From contig NZ_JAMXMY010000014.1 of assembly GCF_024055795.1 (NCBI RefSeq), positions 1-64,000 of the forward strand: 64,000 nucleotides of DNA, written 5' to 3'. This DNA comes from Actinoallomurus purpureus (GTDB lineage Bacteria; Actinomycetota; Actinomycetes; Streptosporangiales; Streptosporangiaceae). Position 1 is the first letter of the stretch. Every line of letters starts with the position of its first letter. A program made the translations under genes and the position numbers. This document shows, in pieces, positions 1-6,808 of the stretch. The notes beneath the pieces are model-generated. The model had not been told where the DNA came from. It did no database searches and saw only the letters and a program-made list of their open reading frames with translations.

Positions 1-72
1 CCGGAAGTTAAGCCTTTCAGCGCCGATGGTACTGCACTGGAGACGGTGTGGGAGAGTAGGACGCCGCCGGAC
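1..72 (+). rRNA. rrf: 5S ribosomal RNA, 3' part
   Basis: The first bases are the 3' two-thirds of a bacterial 5S rRNA: the segment around the GGTACTGCACTGG helix/loop and the GTGGGAGAGTAGGACGCCGCC 3' strand is highly conserved in actinobacteria. The 5' end lies outside the window. The exact 3' end (about position 72) is estimated from the family. It implies a complete 16S-23S-5S operon immediately upstream. Confidence 0.93.
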
Positions 73-84
73 ACATACATAGAT

Positions 85-123
85 CAGGAAAGCCCGCCAG
101 GCATCAGCCGGCGGGCTTTCCTG
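85..123 (+). terminator. rRNA operon terminator
   Basis: Perfect 14-bp inverted repeat (85-98 with 110-123) around an 11-nt loop, with the stem end AAAGCCCGCC/GGCGGGCTTT followed by a short T-containing tail. It sits 13 bases after the 5S gene, as expected for an intrinsic terminator of an rRNA operon. Bases 124-321 after it hold no gene that I can support; a weak 8-bp inverted repeat (151-158 / 183-190) is the only structure seen. Confidence 0.9.
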
Positions 124-321
124 CGTTTCGGGAAATTCTCGGACTCTCAGTGTTGATCTCTATAGTCTCGATCGTTCTGCCTGATCAACACGGCCGATCG
201 GAGACATCATGTCGGTGCGACGGCTCGGTGCGCCCGCGGATCTGGAGACGGCACGTCCCCTCCCTGCGCGTTCAATCGGATTCCTCGTGGGCCGCTCCCG
301 CCCCTAGACGGATCTTCGGCG

Positions 322-1290
322 TCACCTCACGCGGAGCGCGAGTTTCGCGTGGTCAGCCTCGGGGAGCCAGTCGCGCTGTGGTGTGTAGTCCAGCCAGCGC
401 CGGGTGCGGCCGGTTTCGGCGAAGCCGCGCAGCAGGGTGTCGAGCAGCGGGTGGCGGTAGGACTCGCGCCAGGCCAGCGACCAGGCGTACAGCGGGGTCG
501 GCTCGACGAGGGGGATGGAGCGCAGGCCCGCGTGGTCGGGCAGCGGCGCGTCGGCGGGGAAGAGTGTGAAGCAGGCCGTGTCGGTGCGGATGTGGTGAAC
601 GAGGTGGTCCAGGCCCAGGTTGGGGCCGTCCTGCCGCCGCGTGATGTGGAACTCGTCGGCGAAGCGGCGGAGGAAGTCCAGGCGGGTGAGTTCGGCCGGG
701 CACCACAGGGTGCTGTCACGTAGGTCGGCCGGGCGCAGTTCGTCGGCGCCGGCCAGCGGGTGGGACGTACTGACCACCGCGTCGACGGGTTCCAGCCGCA
801 CCAGCCGCTGAGTGAGGCCCGCGTCGAGGCCGCCCGGCAGCGCGTGCACCCGGCCGAACCCCAGGTCGGTGTCGCCGCGCAGCAGCGCCGCCGCGACCGA
901 CGGCCAGTCACGTCCCGGGCCCGGTTCCAGTCGGACCATGCCGAGCGCCTGCACCGCTTGGGCGACGGTGCGCATCGGCGCGTACAGGTGGCCCCACGTG
1001 TCGATTCGTACGACCGGCCCGGCGCCCGTCACCGCCGCGACCGCGCGGTCGCCCGCCGCCAGCGCCTCGTGCGCGGCCGGCAGGAACCGCTCGCCCGCCT
1101 CGGTCAGCCGGATGCCGCTCGCGCGTTCGAACAGCCGGACCGCCAGCATCGTCTCCAGGCGCGCGATGCGCTTGGACAGTGCCTGCTGGCTGGTGTTCAG
1201 CCGCTCTGCGGCGCGCCCGAAGTGCAGCGTCTCGGCGGTCACGGCGAACGCTCGGACCAGGGTCAGGTCAAGATCCACGCCTGTGACCAT
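322..1290 (-). CDS. LysR-family transcriptional regulator
   Basis: A 322-residue protein of normal LysR length. The N-terminus (LDLTLVRAFAVTAETLHFGRAAERL..SQQALSKRIARLE) is the classic LysR winged helix-turn-helix, with the recognition helix at about residues 28-48. The remainder matches a periplasmic-binding-like effector domain with alternating alpha/beta character. I chose the ATG at 1290 because upstream codons lack LysR character and the HTH then begins at residue ~5, as is usual. It is divergent from an MDR oxidoreductase gene, the standard LysR-target arrangement, and a palindrome lies between them, so it probably controls that gene. The effector is unknown. Confidence 0.9.
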   Translation of the reverse strand: MVTGVDLDLTLVRAFAVTAETLHFGRAAERLNTSQQALSKRIARLETMLAVRLFERASGIRLTEAGERFLPAAHEALAAGDRAVAAVTGAGPVVRIDTWGHLYAPMRTVAQAVQALGMVRLEPGPGRDWPSVAAALLRGDTDLGFGRVHALPGGLDAGLTQRLVRLEPVDAVVSTSHPLAGADELRPADLRDSTLWCPAELTRLDFLRRFADEFHITRRQDGPNLGLDHLVHHIRTDTACFTLFPADAPLPDHAGLRSIPLVEPTPLYAWSLAWRESYRHPLLDTLLRGFAETGRTRRWLDYTPQRDWLPEADHAKLALRVR

Positions 1291-1293
1291 AGG

Positions 1294-1312
1294 CGACAAC
1301 CGTACGTTGTCG
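1294..1312. promoter_or_regulatory. putative LysR operator
   Basis: CGACAAC-5 nt-GTTGTCG, a perfect 7-bp inverted repeat located 3 bases upstream of the LysR start and 80 bases upstream of the divergent oxidoreductase. Position and symmetry fit a LysR recognition box; binding is inferred. Confidence 0.55.
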
Positions 1313-1391
1313 GCCAAGCGGTCGCGTTGTTGGCCCGGCCACCGCCTCACCCGGTGAAGTGGTCGCAGACGCCACCAAGGAGGCAACAACG

Positions 1392-2312
1392 ATGAGGGCG
1401 CTCATCCCAACCGGGAACCCGGCCGAACCGGTCGTGCTCGCCGACGTCCCCGAGCCGACGCCATGCTCGAACGAGGTGCTGGTGAAGGTCGAGGCGTTCT
1501 CGATCAACCGGGGCGAGACGTTCAAGCTGGAGAATCCCGCACCCGGCGACCGGCCCGGCAAGGACATCGCGGGCCTGGTGGTGCAGCCGGCCGCCGATGG
1601 CAGCGGGCCGGCCGGCATCACGCGGGTCGTCGGCCACCCCATGGCGGGCGGCTGGGCGGAGTACGTCGCGGTGCCGGCCGACGCGCTCGCGGAGCTGCCG
1701 GACACCGTCTCCGGGGCGCAGGGCGCGGCGCTGCCGCTGGCCGGGCTCACCGCGCTGCGACTGCTGCGCACCGCCGGAACCCTGCTGGGGCGGCGCGTGC
1801 TCCTGACCGGCGCGTCGGGAGGTGTGGGGCACTATGTGACCGAGCTCGCCGCCGCCGCCGGGGCCGAGATCACCGCCGTGACCCGGAACACCGAGCGCGG
1901 GGCGCGGCTCACCGAACTCGGTGCGACCGAGATCGTCCATGACGTGGCCGACGCGCGCGGGCCGTACGACATCGTGCTGGAGTCGACCGGCGGTCAGGCC
2001 CTGCCCCTCGCCCTGGCGCGGCTGGCCGGGCGCGGCACGCTCATCTGGTTCGGGCAGGCCAGCCGGACTCCGGCGACGCTCGACTTCTTCGACTTCTTCG
2101 CCGGGCCGGAGTCGGCCGTCATCCGCCACTTCCACTACCTCGACGCCGACACCCGCCTCGGCGACGACCTCGCGGCGCTCGTACGGCTGACCGCCCACGG
2201 CCGCCTGCACCCCGAGATCGGCCGCGTCGCCGACTGGGCCGACACCGCGACCACCCTCACCGACCTGCGCGACCGCCGTATCCGCGGCAAGGCCGTCCTC
2301 ACCCTCTCCTGA
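1392..2312 (+). CDS. zinc-type MDR (quinone oxidoreductase-like) NAD(P)-dependent dehydrogenase
   Basis: A 306-residue medium-chain dehydrogenase/reductase. The N-terminal half is a GroES-like catalytic domain (EVLVKVEAFSINRGE, PGKDIAGLVV). The C-terminal half is a Rossmann fold with the nucleotide-binding turn LTGASGGVGHYVTELA at about residues 138-152. No cysteine-rich structural zinc loop is present, so it is the zinc-free quinone oxidoreductase type. The ATG at 1392 is preceded by AAGGAGG with 8-nt spacing, which decides the start over an upstream ATG at 1359. It is divergent from the LysR gene and 12 bases ahead of a SnoaL-like gene, so the two probably form an operon controlled by LysR. 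Substrate unknown. Confidence 0.88.
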   Translation: MRALIPTGNPAEPVVLADVPEPTPCSNEVLVKVEAFSINRGETFKLENPAPGDRPGKDIAGLVVQPAADGSGPAGITRVVGHPMAGGWAEYVAVPADALAELPDTVSGAQGAALPLAGLTALRLLRTAGTLLGRRVLLTGASGGVGHYVTELAAAAGAEITAVTRNTERGARLTELGATEIVHDVADARGPYDIVLESTGGQALPLALARLAGRGTLIWFGQASRTPATLDFFDFFAGPESAVIRHFHYLDADTRLGDDLAALVRLTAHGRLHPEIGRVADWADTATTLTDLRDRRIRGKAVLTLS

Positions 2313-2324
2313 AGGAGTACGACC

Positions 2325-2762
2325 ATGACCACCACCACCGACCCGCGGGCCGTCGTCATCCGCTACATCGAGGCCGTCCGCGACGGCGACGCCGAGGTGA
2401 TCTACGACAACTTCGCCGAGGACGCGACCTGGCACTACCCGGGCGACCTGCCCATCTCGAAGGTGTGGCAGGGCCGCGACGCGATCGTCAACGACTTCCT
2501 GGGCGGCATGGGCCCGATTCTCGTCCCCGGAACGCTGGAGATCGAGCTGGTCGGCACGATCGCCGAGGGCGTCCGCGTGGTCGCCGAGTGGACCTCCAAG
2601 GCCAAGACCGTCCACGGCGGCACCTACGACAACCGCTGCATCGGCATCTACACCGTCCGCGACGGCCGCATCGCCTCCGTCATCGAGTACGCCGACACCC
2701 GCCACGTGGCCGCGGCGCTCTTCCCAGACCACGACACCCCCCGGCTCACCGGTACCGAATGA
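2325..2762 (+). CDS. SnoaL/NTF2-like small-molecule-binding protein
   Basis: A 145-residue protein with the cone-shaped NTF2-like signature: an N-terminal helix (AVVIRYIEAVRDGDAEVIYDNF), the AEDATWHYPGDLP segment, WQGRDAIVNDFL, and late beta strands ending in DGRIASVIEYADTRHV. The family (SnoaL-like polyketide cyclases, ketosteroid isomerase-like proteins) binds or isomerises small hydrophobic molecules. It follows the oxidoreductase by 12 bases with a GAAGGAG ribosome site, so the two are co-transcribed and may act on the same compound. A catalytic function cannot be assigned from sequence alone. Confidence 0.85.
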   Translation: MTTTTDPRAVVIRYIEAVRDGDAEVIYDNFAEDATWHYPGDLPISKVWQGRDAIVNDFLGGMGPILVPGTLEIELVGTIAEGVRVVAEWTSKAKTVHGGTYDNRCIGIYTVRDGRIASVIEYADTRHVAAALFPDHDTPRLTGTE

Positions 2763-2789
2763 GCCGTACGCCGGCCGAACGAACAGGTC

Positions 2790-2830
2790 ACCACCCGGGT
2801 CGAGCGTCGCCGGACACCTCCCCGGGTGGT
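2790..2830. terminator. convergent terminator hairpin
   Basis: ACCACCCGGG (2790-2799) pairs with CCCGGGTGGT (2821-2830). It lies between the convergent SnoaL-like gene and the alpha/beta hydrolase gene, so it could serve both strands. The loop is long (~21 nt) and there is no T-run. Confidence 0.45.
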
Positions 2831-2837
2831 CACGGCC

Positions 2838-3677
2838 CTAGGCACCGGCGTGCTCCTTGAGGAAGGGGATGATCTGCGCGGCGGTCAGGTTCGCGGACTG
2901 CGCGTGCGGGTAGTGGCCCGCGCCCTCGATCAGGCCGAGGGTGCCGATCCCGGCGGGCATCATCGACACGATCGCCTCGCCCTCGGCCCGCGGGTCGGGG
3001 AAGTCGCACTCCGCGGCGCCCATGAGGATCAGCGCCGGGACGTGGACATTCGGGAGCTGCGCCTGCGCGTCGGCGGGGGTGGACTTGGTGGTCTTCATGA
3101 ACTCGGCGAATCGTCCGGGCTCCGACAGCTTGGCCGCGAGCTGAGCCATGTAGGCGTCGTAGTCGGCGGGCTTGGTGGGGTAGGCGACGTTGAGGTAGCT
3201 CATCCACAGCTTCAAGCTCTTGAACATTCCGGCGCTCATCAGCCGGAGCCCGCCCCGGCGGTAGAGCGAGTTGGTGAACAGGGCGCCGATGTCGGTCTTC
3301 GGGACCCTGGTGAAGGGGTTGATCTCGACGATCGCGGTGACCAGCTCGGGAGCGGTCGCCGCGGCGATGGTGGCGGCGCCGCCGCCGAGCGAGTGGCCGA
3401 CGATGACGGCTGGTCCGCCCAGGTGGCGGATCAGCGCGAGCAGGTCGCCTGCCACGTCGGTCCGGCTGATGGCGTCGCTGCCCCAATCCATGCTCGACTC
3501 GCCGTGCCCGCGCATGTCGGCGGTGACCACTCGGTAGCCGGCCGCGGCGAGCTGGGGAGCGAGGTGGCGGAAGGCCTGGCGCATGTCGCCCATCCCGTGC
3601 TGCATGACCACCAGCGGGCCTTCACCGATCACGTCGTAGGCGATCCGGCCGCCGTCGACATCCACGAACTCGGTCAT
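2838..3677 (-). CDS. alpha/beta-fold hydrolase
   Basis: A 279-residue single-domain hydrolase. It has the oxyanion-hole segment MQHGMGD (about residue 29-35), the conserved VVTADMRGHGESS strand-turn, the nucleophile elbow VGHSLGGG (Ser ~97), and a C-terminal catalytic histidine in EGAGHYPHAQ. The order and spacing are typical of the epoxide hydrolase/haloperoxidase-like subgroup. A strong GGAGG lies 6 bases before the ATG. A palindromic element sits just upstream. No substrate can be inferred. It is convergent with the SnoaL-like gene and followed upstream by an IS remnant. Confidence 0.88.
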   Translation of the reverse strand: MTEFVDVDGGRIAYDVIGEGPLVVMQHGMGDMRQAFRHLAPQLAAAGYRVVTADMRGHGESSMDWGSDAISRTDVAGDLLALIRHLGGPAVIVGHSLGGGAATIAAATAPELVTAIVEINPFTRVPKTDIGALFTNSLYRRGGLRLMSAGMFKSLKLWMSYLNVAYPTKPADYDAYMAQLAAKLSEPGRFAEFMKTTKSTPADAQAQLPNVHVPALILMGAAECDFPDPRAEGEAIVSMMPAGIGTLGLIEGAGHYPHAQSANLTAAQIIPFLKEHAGA

Positions 3678-3701
3678 CTCTATCCTCCAAAGAGGTGTTG
3701 G

Positions 3702-3725
3702 TTAATCTCGATAGCGATCGAGGTA
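3702..3725. promoter_or_regulatory. candidate operator upstream of alpha/beta hydrolase
   Basis: TTAATCTCGAT-AGCG-ATCGAGGTAA is an imperfect palindrome about 25 bases upstream of the hydrolase start codon. No cognate regulator gene is adjacent; it may have been lost when the neighbouring IS110 fragment arrived. Confidence 0.35.
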
Positions 3726-3731
3726 ATCCGA

Positions 3732-3916
3732 TTAGCCAATCTGGTCAAGAGGGCGTCCTGCTCCCGAACGTGACGCGAAGGCTTCCTTGACGGTGGTGGC
3801 CAGGTTCTGTTCGGCGGCGCAGGTTGCTTCGAGTTGGCCGAGCAGTGCGGTGAGCTGGCGGCCCATGGCCTGTTCGACCAGGTCGGGCAGGCGCATGTGT
3901 TCGGCGCGGAAGATTA
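3732..3916 (-). pseudogene. IS110-family transposase remnant
   Basis: On the minus strand the frame reads HMRLPDLVEQAMGRQLTA, LLGQLEATCAAEQNLATTV and KEAF. This resembles the linker between the DEDD and C-terminal transposase_20 domains of IS110-family transposases (ME..MG.Q..ALL.QLDAAC...). The expected following motif (HPDAEIITSFPGLG) is absent; the frame instead diverges after EAFAS and stops at 3732. Only ~50 codons of a ~400-codon gene survive. Bases 3917-4039 on either strand hold no other recognisable gene; a short plus-strand tail reading DIEAELAKLTEG then stop (ends 3963) may be another gene fragment. Confidence 0.6.
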
Positions 3917-4039
3917 TCAACGTCGACATCGAGGCCGAGCTCGCCAAACTCACCGAAGGATGACGGCCGCTGCGCCCCACCACCGTCAATGAGTCGGGCA
4001 CCACGTCCATGCTCCAGCCCTGACCGGGTGCGCGATGGT

Positions 4040-5377
4040 TTAGACCCGGTTGAACAGCCGTCCGGCCAGGTCCGCCCCGATGATGGCGCCGTCGGCGTCG
4101 CGGGTGAGGAAACCGCGCTGCCCGATCAGGCCGCCGCCGGTGACGATGTACTCGTCGCCGGTTCCTGGCAGCAGGCCGAGCCCGGCCGGCGGGATGTCGG
4201 GCGGCAGTTCGGCCTCGGACGCCGCGCGGATCTCCGGCTTGATCCGGCATTCCACCGTCAGCGTCTCACCGTCGGTGTCGATGATCAGTGTCATGAATTC
4301 GTTCTCGTAGTGTCCGGCGATCTCCCTGGCGCGCTGCGGGTCGTAGGGGATCGGCTCGGGGTCCCGCTCGACCACGCCGAGGTAGGTCTCCAACGCCCAG
4401 CGGACCACGGCCTGATTGAACGCCAGACCGTTGTCAGGACCGGCGTTGGACATCGCCACGACGGCGAAGTCTCGTTCGGGAACCAGCAGAAGGTCGGCGA
4501 ACTGGCCGTTGGACGATCCGCCATGCCCGACGGTGTGTGCGCCGTCCACGTCGCGCAGGAACCAGCCGATGCCGATGGCGTCACCGAGCGTGGAGCCGTG
4601 CAGCTCCACCGTCGGCCCCTGCATCCGCCGCGCCGGCTCGCCGCCGCCGAGATGGAACCGGGCCCAGCGGAGCTGATCGGACACCGAGGACACCAGGCCG
4701 CCGCCCGGGTGGTTGCCGCGCGTGTCCTTCCACTTCCTCACGGCCTTGAGCGTCCCCTCGCTGAGGTTGTGGCCCACGGCGAACCTGCGGGTGATGGCCT
4801 GCCCGGCGGTGAAGACGCTGTCGGCCAGGCCCAGGGGCTCGAAGAGCAGTGACGCGACGGCGGCCTCGTAGGTCTGGCCGGTGACGTTCTCGATGACCCG
4901 GCCGAGCAGGTTGTAGCCGAGCTGACTGTAGGAAGCGCGCCCGCCGACCGGACCGACCAGCGCCACCTCGGCCATCTTCGCCACCTCGCCGGCCAGCGCG
5001 TCGTCTCCGTCTCCGCTGTCGAAGACCATCCGGGTGTCCAGCCCGGCGGTGTGGTTGAGCAGGTTCAAGATGGTGATCTGAGCGGCCGCGTCCTCGTCCG
5101 GGAGCCGCAGTTCAGGAACGTACCGGCGTACCGGCGCGTCCAGCTCGACCCGCCCCATCTCGACCAGGCGCATGATCGCGGTCGCGGTGTAGGTCTTGGT
5201 GACCGAGCCCAGCACGAACAGCGTGTCCTGGTCGACGGGCAGCGGGTTGTCGACGCTCGTCACGCCGTGACAGGCGAAGATCTCCCGGCCGTCCACCCAC
5301 ACCCCGACCGCGACACCCGGGATGTCGAACTCCTTGGCCTTCGCCTCGACGAACTCCGCCAGTGCCTCGCGTGACAT
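4040..5377 (-). CDS. serine hydrolase, class C beta-lactamase/penicillin-binding-protein-like
   Basis: A 445-residue protein with the beta-lactamase (PF00144-type) fold. The SxxK nucleophile motif is SVTK (residues 58-61). The second motif is YSQ (150-152) instead of the usual YxN, within SYSQLGYNLLGRVIENVTG. The third region is HGGSSNGQ. The C-terminal ~100 residues form a small beta domain with no recognised function, as in many esterase/peptidase members. No signal peptide is visible, so it is probably cytoplasmic. I chose ATG 5377 for the conserved start MSREALAEFVEAKAKEF and a GGAAAGGGA site. The promoter region carries several copies of a TetR-type operator whose regulator gene is destroyed, so expression may be deregulated. 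Confidence 0.87.
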   Translation of the reverse strand: MSREALAEFVEAKAKEFDIPGVAVGVWVDGREIFACHGVTSVDNPLPVDQDTLFVLGSVTKTYTATAIMRLVEMGRVELDAPVRRYVPELRLPDEDAAAQITILNLLNHTAGLDTRMVFDSGDGDDALAGEVAKMAEVALVGPVGGRASYSQLGYNLLGRVIENVTGQTYEAAVASLLFEPLGLADSVFTAGQAITRRFAVGHNLSEGTLKAVRKWKDTRGNHPGGGLVSSVSDQLRWARFHLGGGEPARRMQGPTVELHGSTLGDAIGIGWFLRDVDGAHTVGHGGSSNGQFADLLLVPERDFAVVAMSNAGPDNGLAFNQAVVRWALETYLGVVERDPEPIPYDPQRAREIAGHYENEFMTLIIDTDGETLTVECRIKPEIRAASEAELPPDIPPAGLGLLPGTGDEYIVTGGGLIGQRGFLTRDADGAIIGADLAGRLFNRV

Positions 5378-5438
5378 CCCGTTTCCCTTTCCATTCCGTC
5401 TTCGCGCACGACACCGAGGTATCCAACGACCCGCAGCG

Positions 5439-5512
5439 ACCTGCACTTTGTTCAAGTGAACGCTAGCGACAACTTGAACACAGTGCAAGTGATTCTTGAA
5501 CGTTGTGCAAGT
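5439..5512. promoter_or_regulatory. three copies of a TetR-type operator
   Basis: A 19-bp imperfect palindrome, consensus NCTTGNACNNNGTNCAAGT, occurs at 5439-5457, 5472-5490 and 5494-5512 between the serine hydrolase start and the TetR fragment. A fourth copy lies at 5596-5614. The spacing and symmetry (TTG.AC and GT.CAA half-sites, 3-nt centre) are typical of TetR-family operators. They probably controlled the serine hydrolase and the regulator's own divergent promoter. Confidence 0.65.
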
Positions 5513-5514
5513 CG

Positions 5515-5601
5515 ATGGCCATCGTGAGGCCGATGGCCCGTGACGCGCTGACCCGCGAACAGATCGTCACCGCCGCCATCGCCCTACAGGGCGCCTCTTG
5601 A
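5515..5601 (+). pseudogene. truncated TetR-family regulator (N-terminal fragment)
   Basis: The frame MAIVRPMARDALTREQIVTA followed by AIALQGAS and stop is the first helix of a TetR DNA-binding domain (compare LTRE.IV.AAI.LLD). It breaks exactly where the helix-turn-helix should continue. The stop codon (5599-5601) lies inside the fourth operator copy (5596-5614). This suggests that most of the gene was deleted by recombination involving the repeated operator. The remaining 28 residues cannot bind DNA. It is divergent from the serine hydrolase gene, consistent with a former regulator-target pair. Confidence 0.6.
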
Positions 5602-5614
5602 ACAACGTGCAAGT
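5596..5614. promoter_or_regulatory. fourth TetR-type operator copy, at deletion junction
   Basis: TCTTGAACAACGTGCAAGT matches the three operators upstream (5439-5512) at nearly every half-site position. It overlaps the end of the TetR fragment and lies ~95 bases ahead of the next gene, a lipoprotein, so it may now mark that gene's promoter region. Confidence 0.55.
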
Positions 5615-5709
5615 CTCTGACTGTGGATGCGGATGTGGTCCCAGGTGCGGGGCGCGCTGGCGCTCGACTACCCTGCGTGTATTGATCTTCTGGAGCGGCG
5701 GGTGGAGCG

Positions 5710-6414
5710 GTGCGAAGACGGGCGACGATGGCGGCGGCTCTCGGTGGGACGCTGGTGGCCGCGCTCACGGCCTGCGGCCCGGCCGCCAAGAGTCACTCCG
5801 GGCACGAGAACGGGCGTGACGCCACGCACGGCCCTTCCCAGGCCGCCGCGACCTCCACACCGGCGGCACCTGGCGGTACGGGGGCGGCCGTTCTCGGCAC
5901 CTTGGACCAGGTGAAACAGGTCCTTCCCGACCCGCGCGCCATGGGGCCGTGGGATCCGATCGACCGCGCCGCCACCACCGCGGACGGCCGTCTCGGCTGC
6001 CCGAGCCCGCAGCAGTGCGCGGGCAGGTTCTTCGGCATGGTCAAGTACCGCCTGCAGGGCGACACGGCCCTGACGGTGACCTTCGACCTCGTCACCTTCA
6101 CCAAGGCCCTGGACGCCACCGGATACCTGAGGACGTTCTCGAAGTACCGCTCATTTCCCTTGGACAAGAAGATGGGCGATCAGAGCTACGCCTACCAGCG
6201 CTACGCCGGTGGTCTGTACGGCAACTACATCGCCGTGCGGGTCGGCACGGTCGTCGCCACGACGGTCGTGGAACGACTAGGCCACGGCGTCGGCCCGATC
6301 AACGGCCCCAGTGACGTCACCCTGCTTCAGACGGCCGACATGTTCAGCAAACGTGTCCGGCAAGGCATGGAGGGCAAGAAGGTCGACGCCTCCATGCGGG
6401 AGTACACCGAATAG
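5710..6414 (+). CDS. putative lipoprotein, function unknown
   Basis: A 234-residue protein starting at GTG 5710. It has a lipoprotein signal peptide: basic n-region MRRRAT, a short hydrophobic stretch AAALGGTLVAAL and lipobox LTAC (Cys at residue ~22), followed by a low-complexity Ser/His/Ala linker to about residue 60. The mature part begins LGTLDQVKQVLPDPRAMGPW and contains two cysteines in GCPSPQQCAGRFF that could form a disulfide. It is then a beta-rich domain including TVTFDLVTF and a conserved-looking GNYIAVRVGTVVATTVVE strand pair. It resembles the many actinomycete lipoproteins of unknown role. No operon partner is seen. Confidence 0.75.
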   Translation: MRRRATMAAALGGTLVAALTACGPAAKSHSGHENGRDATHGPSQAAATSTPAAPGGTGAAVLGTLDQVKQVLPDPRAMGPWDPIDRAATTADGRLGCPSPQQCAGRFFGMVKYRLQGDTALTVTFDLVTFTKALDATGYLRTFSKYRSFPLDKKMGDQSYAYQRYAGGLYGNYIAVRVGTVVATTVVERLGHGVGPINGPSDVTLLQTADMFSKRVRQGMEGKKVDASMREYTE

Positions 6415-6423
6415 GACCGGGCC

Positions 6424-6618
6424 CTACGGCGTTTCCGCCGCATCGGCCGGGTCGGTGAGCAGGTCGCCCTTCTCGGCCAGGGCCATCGCGGCCATGGCCT
6501 GTCGCAGGTCGTAGCAGCCGGGGCGCCAAGAAAGCACCCAGCGGCCGCTCGGTATGGCCATGGCGGTCTGCGGACAGCGGTCGCTGCGGATCCATTTGTC
6601 GCCGATCTGCAGCGTCAC
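6424..6618 (-). CDS. small hypothetical protein
   Basis: A 64-residue frame beginning GTG 6618: MTLQIGDKWIRSDRCPQTAM. It has balanced composition, a DRCPQTAMAIPSGRWVLSW core rich in Trp, Cys and Pro, and a helical tail (LRQAMAAMALAEKGDLL). This does not look like a shadow frame, but I recognise no family. A GGAGGG lies almost directly against the GTG, so the start is uncertain. It is convergent with the lipoprotein (9 bases apart). Bases 6619-6808 contain no other gene. Confidence 0.5.
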   Translation of the reverse strand: MTLQIGDKWIRSDRCPQTAMAIPSGRWVLSWRPGCYDLRQAMAAMALAEKGDLLTDPADAAETP

Positions 6619-6808
6619 CCCTCCAGGCTACGCCCGCAAGCGGCCACCGGCCGTGGCGGAAGCCGGCGGTGATCGTCCAGCCGAGGCCGCAGTGGAGGGG
6701 CCGCTGAGGGCGGGAGCGGGGATTGGGTACGCCTGGAGTGAGTGGCCCGGGTGAGGCACCAGATCGGCTGCTTCCGGGGCGGGGCGCCGCTCGACGGGGG
6801 TTGAGGAG

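Noticed and set aside
150-569. 139-codon plus-strand frame after the rRNA terminator
   Set aside because: Overlaps the end of the LysR gene on the other strand, Arg/Ser/Gly-rich and without a ribosome site.
1347-2732. 461-codon minus-strand frame opposite the oxidoreductase and SnoaL-like genes
   Set aside because: Val/Gly/Asp shadow composition; the plus-strand genes have ribosome sites and known folds.
3917-3963. Plus-strand tail DIEAELAKLTEG-stop as a gene
   Set aside because: Too short and without a start. At most a fragment of another lost gene.
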